Shown: positions 44,332 through 56,743, counted from the first letter of the stretch. The stretch: DNA of 64,000 nucleotides from Cladorrhinum sp. PSN259 (GCA_033725935.1 MU867124.1:124001-188000), one strand, 5' to 3'. Numbers and translations are program-made. The notes: generated by a model not told the origin, from the letters alone.

Positions 44332-47113
44332 GCTGAGGGTCCCCTACTGCCTCTCCCTGCTTACCCATGCAGGAGGATAAGTGAGCTGAGTGAGATAGTG
44401 GGCATTGGAAAAGTACAAAGTTAGTGTGGAAGGCAGCGCCGCCGACACGAAGTGGGATTTCAGGGGTAAGGGGGAAAGCAGGCTGAGCGACAAGCCATCT
44501 GGCATGGCTGTGTTGGATACATGTACGATGACATTCACTTCGATTTTGGGAGTATTGTACTCAACCTCTTTGGATAAGAGATATTTTTGGTAATGCTAAT
44601 TGTTTAGATAGTGGGCTGCAGTTGTCTATAGTGGTGTAAAGGGGGGTTTGTTATCTCGTTGCAGTGTCCGCAGGTTCGGACATACTACTTCATAACAGAA
44701 TAGCACGGCATAGCACATAATCGAAATCAATACTGAAATTCTCCTTGGCTGAAGATACGAATTTTTTTCTCTGAATTTTCTCGTCCGGATGTCACTCCGC
44801 GTGTGGCGGTACCGACAAGGCAGACAGCCAGGCGTGAAGCGCGCCCCGTCGTCCGATATCCGAAACCTTGCAGTAGCTCCCTGCATGGCGAGCACGGTTA
44901 CAGAAAGCCGTTGGGGCCCGTTGGCTGGGGAAACCAGACTTTTCAGGGTCTTTCGGGGAGGCCAGACGCCTTGCATAATCGTTGCATGAAGACAGAACTG
45001 TCAGAAACGTCGTCACTATGTCCGGTGTGGTATTCGAAATTTGTAACCAGGAAGAGTATAGCGTCTCCGAAGACAAAACACACGATCCGATCTAGACTAG
45101 ACAACCATAATTCTGCCCTCTGATTGGATAACGCTCAAAATAAGTCGTCGCTGGATGAGCTTGGCTGACAGTTAGTTGATCCTCCGCCGTCGGGGCTGAC
45201 CATAATACAGAAGAGGTGAGTGCTGTTTCAAGTTCGGCTTTGCATTGTCACCATCTAAATCTTATTACTCTTTAAGATTTTGCACTTGCTGAACAAGAAA
45301 AGTCTCTCCATAATATTTGCAAGTCTGGTTCTAACCTAGAGATTTCCACGCTCATGGAGGCCTCGGTAAACAAGTAGAATGCAATATAGGCCCCGAGGAG
45401 AGATTGAAGACCACATACACCAACTTCTCCTGCTCAACAACAGCAACTGTAGCATCAACAATATCTTTAAAACCAGGCCAAGAAAACTCATGGTCCTATG
45501 CACCAGTTACTCGCCCAAAAGACTGATTCTACTGATTGGTTTACTAGGAATAAGAATCGGAAGAAATTATCCCGATGGCGGCGGAATATTTGAACCAATC
45601 AACGACTATATAGGCTACCTGACTGGACTGAGATGAGACAAACCTGGTGCCTCTTATGTCATGGGACATGACTAGTGCGGGATATCTCATGATCAGACGA
45701 GGTTCTTTCACACTGCGATATCACTCACTAACCTCAACCATTAAGTGGCAAGTAGTAGCTCACCTTGGCCTCGCCGGCAGTTGAGGTTACGTAACTCGGT
45801 AATTGACAGGTCCACAAGGCAGCAAGTGATCCAACACCGTGTAAGAGGGGGGCTACCCCAACCCTCGTCGATATGCAATCAGTCCAAGAGCGGAGTTTTG
45901 ATCTTCTTATGTGATGCCATGTCAGCCAAGCGAGGAAGGGACTCTACACTAGAACTCCTCCGAGTCGGAGGCCATCTTGATCAGTTGGGTCCTTTGGTTT
46001 CCCCATGGAGGTAACAACAATTTTGTACAAATAGCCGGGAAAGCAAGTTTGAGCTCATTATATACTGGTAATCGGCTGTACCGGAACCCTCCGCAGGTCG
46101 CGTGTGTGCCATCTCATTAGGACACCCGAGTTATCGTTCTGCAACAATAGATCACCTTCCTCTTCTTTCCTCCCCCCCACAATACAACCCCAGACTTACC
46201 GCGCACCCGCTCTCGGCCGCCGCCCCCAGTAGTGCCGCTATCCGGACGGAGCGTCGACGTCGAACCACTCACATGACACCACACCCACATCAACACAATC
46301 CGCAAACTACAAGCCTTGGCAGATGACTTAGTCCCGGTTAGGGGGTAGTTGCCGAAGTGGACTTTTGATCTGTTGGGAGAGGAAGAGGAAGAAGAAGAAG
46401 CAAAAGGACCAAGCGAAAAAAACAAGAATTCCAAAATTATTTCCTATCCAAAAACGGAAAATGAGCACATTATTTGTTCACGTCGTACAACATGAACGGT
46501 CGTTCCGGACAAAAAAAGAAACCATGGTTTTGGAAAACACATTTGGAGGAAATTAAATGCCAAGCTCTTTAGCACATACAACCCGCACAATGCGCGCAAT
46601 GGTGCTCTATGAAAAGTGACTCTATCACAGGATTCTCATTGGTCAGACGTTTACAGCAATATTCTCCACAGCGTACCGAGAAAAAAAAAAAAAAAAAGAA
46701 AGCTACTAACCCCGGCATTGGCATGGTATCACCAAGCGGGGGTGGGGGAGAGGTTACGTTAAGGTGAGAAATACCTGTCTCTGGTAGAAAAGAGTGGAGG
46801 GAGACAAAAAAAGTGTCTCGTGGATGATGGGATGGAATGACAAGGTCCGCTGTCCTGGAAACTTCAGGCGAGTGAGTGGAACTATCACACCAAGGGTTCC
46901 ATATCTACGTAGTACAAGTTACCAAGTGGAACTTATGACAAGGCCTCCTCTATCTCCGATATATATAAAAAAACTACTTAAAGGTGGTTTGGATTCCCCC
47001 TTTCCCCTCTCCACCGTCACTATCCATCCACTCCTGGTCTTATCACAGCGATCATACCAACCTACCGGATCCCAACCTACCAAATCCCAAACCCCACCAA
47101 AAAAATCATCATC
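44332..47113. other. Intergenic 2.8 kb upstream of the metallothionein gene
   Basis: No supported gene. Open frames at 44803-45123, 45379-45636 and 45745-46014 have no recognisable product. A 17-A tract lies near 46681. The last 150 bp holds a clear TATA box and a CT/CA-rich leader for the gene at 47114. Confidence 0.5.
46960..46970 (+). promoter_or_regulatory. TATA box of the metallothionein gene
   Basis: ATATATATAAAAAA at about 46959-46972 lies roughly 150 bp before the ATG at 47114, followed by a CT-rich initiator-like stretch (TTTCCCCTCTCCACC). It suits a strongly or inducibly expressed gene. I could not identify a metal-response element. Confidence 0.55.
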
Positions 47114-47182
47114 ATGTGCGGCGACGATTGCTCTTGCGGCTCCGACTGCTCCTGCAAGGGCTGCTCTTCCCACGGCAAATAA
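47114..47182 (+). CDS. Very small metallothionein, 22 residues, six cysteines
   Basis: An ATG followed by 21 more codons and TAA. Cysteines are at positions 2, 6, 8, 12, 14 and 17, giving the two Cys-x-Cys pairs typical of metallothioneins (CSC twice) plus CKGC; the end is SSHGK. There are no aromatic residues, as expected. Length and spacing fit the fungal family that includes the 22-residue MMT1 of Magnaporthe oryzae, which binds zinc with high affinity and is needed for appressorium function, and more loosely the Neurospora copper metallothionein. A metal-binding, redox-buffering role is inferred. It has a TATA box, a long CA-rich leader with CATCATCATC just before the ATG, and no intron in the coding part. 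The frame is far too short for ordinary gene finders; composition makes chance unlikely. Confidence 0.82.
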   Translation: MCGDDCSCGSDCSCKGCSSHGK

Positions 47183-48741
47183 GCGAAAATTGTTTTTTGT
47201 CAATATGACACTCCATTCCCGTATGCACCACCACTCACTCACCCATTCACTCACTCGACTTCCTCTCAACGAAACATTCCTAACAACCAAAACAGATTCG
47301 TCCTGAGACAGAAGGGTATTGAAGTAGGAACCCCGCCAACGAAGGAGGAAATGTCGTGATAGCTGCGAGAGGCGGAAGAACCTGAGAAACCCCGAGCGTG
47401 GAAAACCTTTTCGATCGACAATGGACACACCCCTTGAAGAGATCTCGAAAATTCTCAGACACACAAAAAAAAAACACAATCCAATCATTTTCAACTTTGC
47501 AAAGGGCGGCAGACTGCATTTTATTACACTGCTTGTTTTTGGTCGAAAGTGGGATGTAGGTAGTAGTCTAGATTGTATGCAAGGAAAAAAAGAATTTACC
47601 TTGATAAAATGTGGTTGAAAGAAAAATAACCTGTACTGTTGTTCCTCCTCCTCCTCCTCCTCTTCCTCCTCCCATCTATAAAGGATTTGTCAGGGTCGTC
47701 CGTCTCACATTCTCATAAAAACATCACCATGATATCTCAACCAGCTTTAACCGCCTACATACACATCCCAGTTCTCAGAGAAATTCCTTTTCTTTTCTTT
47801 TTTTTTCTTTTTTTTTTTTTTTTTCCAGCAAATATTCCTCATTCCTAACTGGACACTAAATAAACCCAAACGCCCCCCAAATAAAATGCAATAAATAAGC
47901 CATGCACGTCATCAAACAGGTAATTCCATCTTTCCGACCCCGCAGGGCTTTCCCCCCATTTTTTTTTTCTTTTTCTTCTCTTGCATATCACCACGGCGTC
48001 GTTCCCCATCCGCCGAAAAACCGGTTGACGGCACACCCCCATTCTAAACGTGCTTTAAGCATTTGACCAGAAAAATAAAAGAGAAAAAAAAAATCTTCGT
48101 GTTTGCTTCCATGTCATCACTATGAACAAACTAAAATATACAAAGTGGTGGGTATTGATACAACACCGGTTTGAGCTTCCGACAAGTAAATAGTTCGAAT
48201 TACAAACCAATACTCAGAAAAGGAAAAAAGAAAAGGCATAACATACATAACCTGAGAAAGATTATCCTCTTGATTCCTTCAGAGAAAAAGTGTCATCCCA
48301 TATCATTTCAAGGAAAAAGGCGAGCGGTAACTAAACAACGACATCCTGAGCCCACCCCGAGGTATCGATTTCCCAAAATCCACAGATCAAATATCGCCCG
48401 TAGGGACAAAAAGAGTATCTCCCATGCTTTACGCCACATTAGAGAAAAAGGAAACGCCACCCATGAAGAAAAGAAATACAAAAGAGTAAAGAAAAACATA
48501 AAAGACAAAGTTATGCTAGTCGCACTGTAAATGTTTCCCGTACCCAACCCCTGAACTCCCCGTAGCCGGCCCTCAACGCAAACCAAGTTAAGATCAAGTG
48601 ATGTTAGCTCACGATTCTCATATTCAGCCCTCACCGAATGTCCAAGTAGAGGCCGTCCAATTTTCGAGGAACCCCATCAAACCACCAACAAACTTCCCCC
48701 CAGCCATTAGGCTTGCAAGATGCCAACCTCACCCCTTACAC
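47183..48741. other. Intergenic between metallothionein and Myb-like genes
   Basis: Convergent 3' flanks of two genes. It contains a TCC microsatellite (47641-47673), a long T-tract at about 47790-47824 and many purine or pyrimidine runs. No gene is supported. Confidence 0.6.
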
Positions 48742-50132
48742 TCAAACAACACGGTTATGCACCTCCCTAAGCCGCTTAACCCAGTGCTTCCGCAGGGGTT
48801 CGGGCATCTTGCAAAAGAACATGGCCTTGTTCTCGTCTGTCAGCGCCTTCTCGGCAATCTTGATCTGAAGATCCGGATCCTCATTAGGGAAATCACGGAA
48901 GAAAATATCCATAGCCTGCTCTTGCCAGGCCGGCCTCGATTTCCGGAGAGAATCAGCAATGACGAGGATACTGTCAGTTACAGAGCTTGCTGTGGACGCT
49001 GAGACCGTTGGCGTGTCAGTTGATGTGGGGACAGCGGTGACGGCAACCGCATTCGCGCTCGAAGTGGAGCCGACATTGGGATTGCCATTCCCACTGTTGC
49101 TGCTGCTGCCGCCCACACTGGCATGGTGGTGGTGGTTCTGGGTGGTTTGTTGGAGATCAATGTAATTGGGCGGTGCCGTGCGCCGTCGCTTCTCGGGGGA
49201 TTTATTCGAGGGACTACTCTCTGGCACGTTGGCCCGCTTCCGCCCCTGTTGCTGAGTCGGGTTCTCTTCGGGTGGGGTCAATGCAGACGTGGACGGCGCG
49301 ACCGAGTTTCGTGGTTGAGGTGGAGGAGCCATGGCCGCTGCTGGCTGTTGGCGGTGAAGCTGTTGTTGCTGAGCCGGAGAGGCAAGAGTCGTGGGCATGG
49401 GAGCAGAAACGGGTGCTTGGTGCACCGGCTGGACGGATTGCGCCATGTGATTTTGTGTGGGATTAAGAAAGCTTGTATCTGACAGCATGTCTAGTATCGA
49501 CGTGCCCGGCGCATCGTGTTCCCCTGTCCCATCAACGTTATCTGGGCCTTTTCTGCGCGGCTTGGTCAAGCGCTTGGGAGCGCCACCCGATCCGATAACG
49601 TCTGGGAACAGTATTTCGTAAAACTCTTCGTGATCAAATGGTCGACCTTTGAGGGAACGAGCGAGCGGTTCTTTCTGTAGCGCGGATGATCATGGTTAGT
49701 ACTGACTTGGGGCGCGCTAGAGAGATCTATCATTGATGTGGATCCCCGTATGTATGTACCTACCTGAAGATGTCTTGCCCAAGACTCATCTGTCGCAGTC
49801 ACCATCCTTGTAGCTGGGTTGTAGTAAAAGAGATGATCCTCTCTCAGACCCCGCCAGAGACGATACTTTTTCCTGGCATTGTCGCTCTTGTTGATGAGAT
49901 GTCCCTTGTTGGCATAGGCATGGTGCTTGTCGATGAGGGCTTGGATGGCGCGATCCCAGGCCTCGGGCTTGAAGGTGCTGCCCTCCCGCAAACCGAGCTG
50001 GACTGACTCGCAGAGGGAGCGGAAGAAGGTGGCCTCATATTGGGTATTCCAGGTGAAGCGGGGGCCGCGATGCTTGCCCGGGGCGTTGGAGGATTTGGCT
50101 CCGCTGCCGATGGAATAGTCTTCGTCCGACAT
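48742..50132 (-). CDS. Myb/SANT-like DNA-binding domain protein (2 exons)
   Basis: Exon 1 is 49764-50132 and exon 2 is 48742-49674 (89-bp intron); 433 residues. The N-terminal domain (about residues 23-120) begins GPRFTWNTQYEATFFRSLCE and continues FKPEAWDRAIQALIDKHH, then INKSDNARKKYRLWRGLRED. This Trp/Leu pattern is typical of Myb/SANT-like domains (PF12776 type) found in fungi and in transposase-related regulators. The middle is low complexity (Gln, Ser, Asn and Pro runs) with a basic cluster SPEKRRR that could be a nuclear signal. A conserved-looking C-terminal block follows (about 350-433: RPAWQEQAMDIFFRDFPNED, then KMPEPLRKHWVKRLREVHNR). A nuclear DNA-binding role is inferred; targets are unknown. 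The intron joins RHLQ to KEPLARSL in frame. Confidence 0.75.
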
Positions 50133-50469
50133 GATGGTTTAAATGGTGGGTCCAACACCGGCGGTTGAACCGGAGCAGCGCCGGGTCTGGACGACGCGCG
50201 ACGGCGGCTTGGCTTGGCTATCGGTGCGAGTGGCGACGGAGGGGGTTGTTGACGGAGTGGCGATGGATTCGAAAAGGGAACCTGATCGGGCCGAAGGAGG
50301 CAGGGAGCTTGAAAACGGAGGAGGGGATCCGACCGCAGGTGGATGGGAACCAGATCGCTGGATCGCCCCGGATCACACACTGCGCAAGACCGCAAGACAG
50401 ACCAGAATGGTGGAGCTGGGGGCGCTGTTACATGACGGTATTACACAGTGTCCATCAAAGACGATAAAA

Positions 50470-50497
50470 GAACAAAAAAATGGCCGTTTTTTTGTTC
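50470..50497. repeat. Perfect inverted repeat, 11-bp stem, 6-nt loop
   Basis: GAACAAAAAAA, then TGGCCG, then TTTTTTTGTTC form a perfect hairpin or palindromic site in the upstream region of the Myb-like gene, about 340 bp before its start. It could be a protein-binding palindrome, a folded leader element or chance in A/T-run DNA. Confidence 0.8.
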
Positions 50498-50883
50498 CAC
50501 CGGTTGTCTTTCTGCTGGTACCATAAAAAAAATAGATGCAGATTTGCGGATCTTTTTGCGCGCAAGATTGGGACTTGTGGGAGGCTGGGTTGAACAAGAA
50601 CGGAAGAGCGGGGGGCGCAAGCTGCAAAGTGCTGCTGACGGCCCCAAAATGCGCGCCGTCCGCTTTTCGCTGAAACGAAACGGAAAGCAGGGAAGGGTCA
50701 GAAGTTGGGAAAGCGGGCAGGGATCACGTGCCGTGCTGCGGCATGAGACCTCCGAAGTGCGGGGTAATTTACTCAATTAATCGGAATCCATTTCAATGTC
50801 TTTATTTCCCTTTTCGAGATGATACATGCTGACACTATCATTGACGCCTATTTATTACAAGATATCAACAGCAGTGTTTTCAT

Positions 50884-51300
50884 TCACCCGTTAATCGTGA
50901 TATTGATATTTTTCTGTTTGTGTATCAGCATCTTTCTTCCGAGGCTTGGAGGGCAGCTGAAAGAGATGCTCTCACAGTTCCAATAATCAGCCGGGCCGTG
51001 CCGTTGACGGCTCTCGATCAAAGAGCTGGGTGATGGCATAATGAAGGTGTCGTTGTCCCTTGCGGTCACTGTGACATTACCACGGGCCTTCTCGAGAATA
51101 CTACATGGGACAAGTAGGACGAAGGGAACGGTGGTAGCGGCCTCAACACCGACATCAGAATTTGTAACCAGTGATAAGACACAGGACATCCCGTGTGGCT
51201 GCCGAGACCGGTTTCCCAAGTAAGCAACGGGATGAATGTTCAAGGCTTCACGATTGATGTTGGTAGGCGCTGGATCCTGCTTGCTGAGTTCTGATTATTG
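50884..51300 (-). pseudogene. Possible gene remnant or unannotated exon
   Basis: On the minus strand a frame of about 138 codons, open from near 51300 to a stop at 50884, has a codon pattern like real genes (many GTC, ACC, TTC, GAC). It contains PAPTNINREALNIHPVAY and PADYWNCESISFSCPPSLGR. NREA phrases occur in fungal 2EXR-type proteins, but the match is too short to name. There is no good ATG at its start. An ATG-led frame just upstream (from about 51330, MNFEMSQLFDTII) would join it only through a one-base shift. It could therefore be a broken gene, or an exon whose partner I cannot see. Confidence 0.28.
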
Positions 51301-52448
51301 TGTCAAAGAGCTGTGACATTTCAAAATTCATCTAAAGGAAAAAACCAACCGCTTTATAGAGCTGAAGGCTGAAGAGAGCAGATAAAATCTCTTCTGATCG
51401 ATGCATCGCGTATGGTTGCCAGAAGTGGTGTAGTTTCGAGTTCACATTTCACCAAGATCGACGACGAATAGCAAGAGATGCTAGGTGCATGAAGGTGTGT
51501 TGGGAATGTTCATATCTTTGCCTTTTTGAGGGCTGGGTCATCAAGTGTGTGAGTGTTTCTGCTGATGGCCGATGAATAATTTCAAGGACAGAGGAAGAAA
51601 TTCCTCGAACCAAATCATGAAATCTGAAAGATTTCAACCCACTTTGTCTCACCAGCCTCAGGGGCGCTGTCAGCCACATGCCGCTTTCAGCTTTGCGCGA
51701 CTTTCAATAGATAGGCTTGGCGCATCTGGAAACGCGCTTCTCTTCTCACGCGCCTGACCAATGGGACCGTGCGTGTTAGTTTGGCTCCCGGCGCCCCACC
51801 CCACACTCCTTAACGCAACTTCCTCCTCTTTTTGCATCATTCCCTTTCCTCAACGTGAATCCGACAATTTTCGGCCCGAAGAGGTTGCAACTCAAAGCAA
51901 TTACTTGAATCTCAGTGTTTCAAATTTTGCCTGCAAAATATGCTGCTGTTCGAAGGGGTTTTGGGGTCCTGAGTATCCCATCCTCATCCCTGTCGTCCTG
52001 AATTGCAAATCACCACCTGCAGTCAGGTTGTAAAAAAAGGCAACAAGGGAGAATGACGTCGACCGTCTGCGACACCCGGTGGTTCTATTATCAGTTCACA
52101 AGTCATTTAGGGTCGTTGTCCGTCCCACGCCGTTGATAGACCGAGGGGTAAATCTGGCCGTAGCCACAGTTCGGAATTTTACCAGCCTTGCAATCGTTTT
52201 GAGCCCATCTTGTCTCACTTATGACGGACTCAAAATCCCGTCTGTTTCGCTTTGAACATGGCATTCATGGATGACGATCCCGACGATGCCTCCTCTCGGG
52301 GACTATTCACCTGCCCTTGAACCTCACCTCATTCGTTTGACGGGGAATCACTATCCTTCATTGCATTGTCACAGCATCGTATCGTATTATCTTACCGCTC
52401 GTTTCGTTCACACCACCTGGAGTGGTGCTGTATTTTCACCATTGCATC

Positions 52449-53829
52449 ATGTCATTCTCCATCCTACATGTTGTACTCCTGGGTCTTCTCATCCCATGGG
52501 TATCAGCTGAACCAAGCAGAATCCAGAAGCGATCATTCAGAGTTGACCGAGTCAAAAACACACATTTCAAGGGACACAATGGTCCACGGTCACTCTTGAA
52601 GGCATACAGAAAATACCAGATGCCCGTTTCAGATGAATTACTGGAGGCCGTTGCGAACCAAGAGGAACCCCTGAACCGACGATGGTTCTTCAAAACCACA
52701 AAACCATTGAGCAGCAATTCCAACCACAAGAACAAGATAGCCAACTACGGCCTCGTAACCGCCACGCCCCAGGTAGGCGACATCGAATTTATCTCCCCAA
52801 TCAGCATAGGCGGCCAGACGATAAATGTCGACTTCGACTCCGGATCGGCAGACCTCTGGGTTTTTAGCACCCAGTTGCCTCCCACATCAACAAAGGGCCA
52901 CCAGCTGTACGACCACACCAAGTCCAAAACCTTCAAACTACTCCCAAACGAAACCTTCACAATCAATTACGGCGACGGTTCAGCCGCTTCGGGCAACGTA
53001 GGCACCGACACGGTACACGTGGGCGGCGTAACCGTGACGGGCCAAGCGATCGAAATGGCCACCAAGGTCTCCTCCGCATTCATCGACGACGTGCCCAACA
53101 ACGGCCTGCTGGGACTCGCTTCCTCGAAGCTGAGCCAGGTTAAACCCACCAAGCAGAAAACTTTTTTCGAGAACTTGATGCCTTCTCTGGCTGAGCCGCT
53201 GTGGACTGCAGACCTGCGAAGAAACAAAGTCGGAGCGTACGAGTTCGGACGGATAGACGGCGGAAAATTCAAGCAAGACTTGGCCTGGGTCAGCGCGAAT
53301 ACTACCGAGGGGTTTTGGCAGTTTAGCACTTCGGGGTATGCGGTTGGCCGCCGCGGGAATGACAGTACCTCGTCTGAAGATTTAACAAGGGTGGAAACGG
53401 CAAATATTATCGCCGATACGGGCACCACGCTCATGTTGGTTGCCAAGGAGGTGTCCGAGGCTTATTACAAGCAGGTCCCGGGAGCAAAGAACACGCCTCA
53501 CCTGGGCGGGATGACGTTTCCCTGTCACGTTGAGCTGCCGGATCTGTGGCTTGATGTCGGCGGGGTGTATAAAGCTAGGATAAGGGGGGAGGATATTAAT
53601 TTTACCAAGTTGAGGAAGGATCGTAAGTTTTGTTCTTCTGCCACTGTTTGTTTGTTCTTATTCGTTACGGAATGTATGCTGACTTCCGAGGGAAAAAATA
53701 ATAGTGTGCTATGGTGGGATTCAGCCTACAACCTCAAAACAGCAAATATGGGGGGATGTCTTCTTTCGGTCCCAGTTTGTGGTGTTTCACGGTGGGAACA
53801 GCTCGTTGGGCCTGGCGCCGCATGCTTGA
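52449..53829 (+). CDS. Secreted pepsin-like aspartic protease (A1 family, 2 exons)
   Basis: Exons 52449-53622 and 53705-53829 encode 432 residues. It has a signal peptide (about 1-20, VVLLGLLIPWVSA), a propeptide with a KR processing site, then the bilobal pepsin fold. Both catalytic aspartates are present: Asp130 in VDFDSGSADLWVF and Asp323 in IIADTGTTLML. The flap Tyr174 is in INYGDGS. The 82-bp intron (GTAAGT, TGCTGAC branch, AATAG) is required, because it adds the standard C-terminal block LCYGGIQP ... WGDVFFRSQFVVFHGG ... LGLAPHA; reading through it gives an unrelated tail. This is a penicillopepsin/aspergillopepsin I-like extracellular endopeptidase of acid environments. FPCHVELPDLWL lines up with the usual disulfide region. 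No GPI or transmembrane segment is seen at the C-terminus. Confidence 0.94.
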
Positions 53830-54605
53830 GAAAGTCTTTTTGTGTTCCTCTCATCTTGGTGTATGGTATATTATATATATATATATATCTCTCTTTCTCC
53901 CTTAGTGGGTCTGGATATTGGTATATGCGGTCATCATTTTCTCTCTGATCTATGCGTGCTGTTACAATTGCGTACCTACCTAGGGGTTTGCGTAAAGTGT
54001 GTTAGTATCAACAGCACAACAAGATACATAATATTGACGTTTACCATTGAGGGCGATTACTGGTAAGTACCAAACACCAAACTCCAAGCATATTAAACCC
54101 CCAACTATAGGTAAAGAAACACTCAGAAAAGCACGAGCAAAGTCCCGTAATAAGACCTTCATCGTCATCCAAAAACCATTCCTCCTTGGCGTCTCTTTTA
54201 TTACCTGGGGAGGTCTAATTTTTTTGGGGTATTTTTGTGTGGCGTGGTGGATATTATGCGTTGTATCATGGCTCGTATCAAATATCATCCACACCAGGAT
54301 ACCTTTGAGCAACTTGAACATACCCAGTAGTTCCCTTTCATTAGCTATCAGCAGTACCGATTGCGAATTGAAGTGTTTCAGACGGTAACATCGTGAAGCA
54401 TAATGCCATTTAGCCATCTGTCATCTCTAGCATCTTCTATAGTGTGTGGTATTTTCAGGAAGTAGAGTAATGATACGACCTCTATTCTTATAGTGGCGAG
54501 CATCTAAGCTACAAACTATGGTGAAGAAAGACAGGTAATGTACAGGAATAAACATGGCTGAGACAGTCCAAGAAGAAGAAAAAAAGATTAGAAAATAATA
54601 CGTGC
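53830..54605. other. Convergent 3' flank
   Basis: 3' regions of the protease and DUF3176 genes. It holds an (AT)9 microsatellite near 53868-53887. A frame at 54047-54388 has a hydrophobic stretch but overlaps a frame on the other strand and has no family match, so it is not called. Confidence 0.5.
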
Positions 54606-56743
54606 TCATCGTGAGGGTTCCTCTGCCCTTAAATAGGATCCTCCGTGTCCATCTTTCAACCTCACAGAAATCTTCTCTGGACTCAGTCCCATGCTCTTTC
54701 TCTCCCTCATCATGTTTCTCGTCTCAGAGTCCAGCCCGTGCAGTAATGCGGCGAGTAAATCCGTCTTGAGTGCCCCAAGACCCAGACTATGGGACTCCCA
54801 GGCTGACCTGAGCGAATAGATCAAACCAAAGGCAAAAACAACGACTGGAAAGATTCCAAACACCCACTGTACACGAATAAACGTTACGGTGTGGCTCTCC
54901 TTCCCTGCCACCGTTGCCCCAGAGATCTCGCGCATTCGGAATGTTAGCCGCTCGGCTGCCTGTTCGAATGTGGTGGTTATATTGTGCGAGTCCATCAACG
55001 CCAATGTCATCGACTCCAGCGTATAACTCTTGGCGAGATGATTAATCATGGTTGTGATGGAGGCCTGGGTGATGTTGAAAGTGGTTTGAATACTGTCTGA
55101 GGCGTTCAGAGATCTTGCAACTTCCTCCTTCAACCTGAGCTGAAGGTCGGTCCTTTTAACGACGTAAGCAATAAGGTAAGAGAACTGTCTCATCTCAGCC
55201 GGATCCCTCCAGGCGGTGTAGTTGAACATGTTTAGCGACTTTCCAAAGTACTTGTTGACTGCCCTGAGATCATCACCTGCTCGCCGGGCACCGTTGTCGT
55301 CAATCGGAATGAAGGAGTCGGGCTCCCGCTCAAATCCTGATGGATCAACAAGTGTCGACTCGGCGACGTTTCCATTTTCAACTTTAGTCTCCTGTACCCG
55401 GGCACAGAACTCCAGAGCGCACTCTGCTGCTTGCATCCTGGCATCTTGCCATTCTGTAAGGTTGTCCCAGTAGTCTCGAGGTGGCGCAATAATAGCAAAT
55501 GATGCCAGCAGTCTGTCTGAATCTCGAAAGTTGTAGGTCTCGTTTGGTTGAAACACAGCCGAAAGCGCAATTCTAGCCCAAGCCTGGCGTCCCGTTTTAT
55601 TGTTGAAGCCAAAGTCTCGAGGGCCGTCCAAGTTCTGAGCAAGCAGAGGACGTTCGGCCCTGTAGGGTATCATATAGTTGGTATAAGGCGACTGCATAAC
55701 TGGCCCTGCACCTCCGGCTGATCCAGAGAAGAATGACATGGGGTTATCGCTTGGCGTTCCAACCTTGCTCGTCTTGACCAAACGGGAGCTGATGTCAAAA
55801 CATTTACTGCAGATGCCGAGGGAGGAATAGGCTGGATAGGTGCAGTTGCCTGTCCCACATGATAATGATGGCGGTTGGGTCTGTGATGATAATGAAGAGT
55901 TGACCAATGCTGTAACCATTGTTGATGACATGCCCACATCCGGGAAAGGCTGAACTGTCAATAGCGTCCCCATTTTGAAGCCAACCTCCGGAATCACGAT
56001 CCGGATATTACCCATCTCAACTTGCTGCCCAACATCGAGTTGTGACGCACGGGAGACAAGCGGCATGGTTGCATTGTTGTGTTGCAAAATTGGAACCGGC
56101 CGAGATTCATATACGACCAATGCTTGGAAAATTGGGTCGACAGCAACGAGCGCAACAGTAACAAAGGCCCCGATGGCACTCCAATGTCTGTTTCACGTTA
56201 GAATAACGCCACGAAAAACCGAGCATGGATCAGCTGTATGAAGGTAACCTACTTCAATTTCAACCACCACAAAAGACCAAGAGATCCAAGCGGGCCACGA
56301 CTTGCGTCGTCAAACAAGACAAACCCTGACAGCGGTCCCGGTCTCTTCTTGAACCACGACCATTTCGAATGTCCAATACAGGAACCCACCACAAATGCCA
56401 GCGGGGTTCGCATGACAATGGCAATTGTCGAAACGACTGTGTTGATGGAGAAGTAGAAGTTCCAGTCGTTTAGCTGCTTGCCGTCCACATATCGAAGGAG
56501 AACCACAAGCGCAACAAAGGCGGCTGTGCTCAGTAACAGCCCTCCTACCTCCAGGCCCCATGTGCGGAAACGAGATCGGTTCGGGTCCGGAGGAGCTGAC
56601 CCTATCGTCTTGCTGCTGAAGAATGTTCCTGTCTTGGTAAACAGGCGGTTTGGCGGATGGGCTGCTGCCTGATCCCAGTCGAACGGCGGCTGTGAGCTCA
56701 ACGGCGTGCGGTCATCGGGAGTTGGATGCATGTTGCCGACCAT
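54606..56743 (-). CDS. DUF3176 multi-pass membrane protein (2 exons)
   Basis: Exon 1 is 56253-56743 and exon 2 is 54606-56187 (65-bp intron); 690 residues. The N-terminal part has the DUF3176 signature, for example WGLEVGGLLLSTAAFVALVV, LNDWNFYFSINTVVSTIAIV and the soluble block SKWSWFKKRPGPLSGFVLFD. Helices lie at about 64-87, 100-125 and 165-188. A large loop follows, with N-glycosylation sites and paired cysteines (LSCGTGNCTYPAYSSLGICS), so it probably faces outside the cell or a lumen. A final helix (VQWVFGIFPVVVFAFGLIYS) precedes the cytoplasmic tail. The family is common in Pezizomycotina and its function is unknown; a role in cell-surface sensing or transport is only a guess from topology. 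The intron joins LWWLKL to HWSAIGAF. Confidence 0.88.

Larger units (their letters stand above)
50133..52448. other. Intergenic 2.3 kb with a hairpin and a possible gene remnant
   Basis: Upstream of both the Myb-like gene (minus) and the protease gene (plus). It holds an 11-bp-stem perfect inverted repeat at 50470-50497 and a short coding-like frame at 50884-51300 (both listed separately). The rest, 51300-52448, has no supported gene; the last few hundred bases are the protease promoter. Confidence 0.5.
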
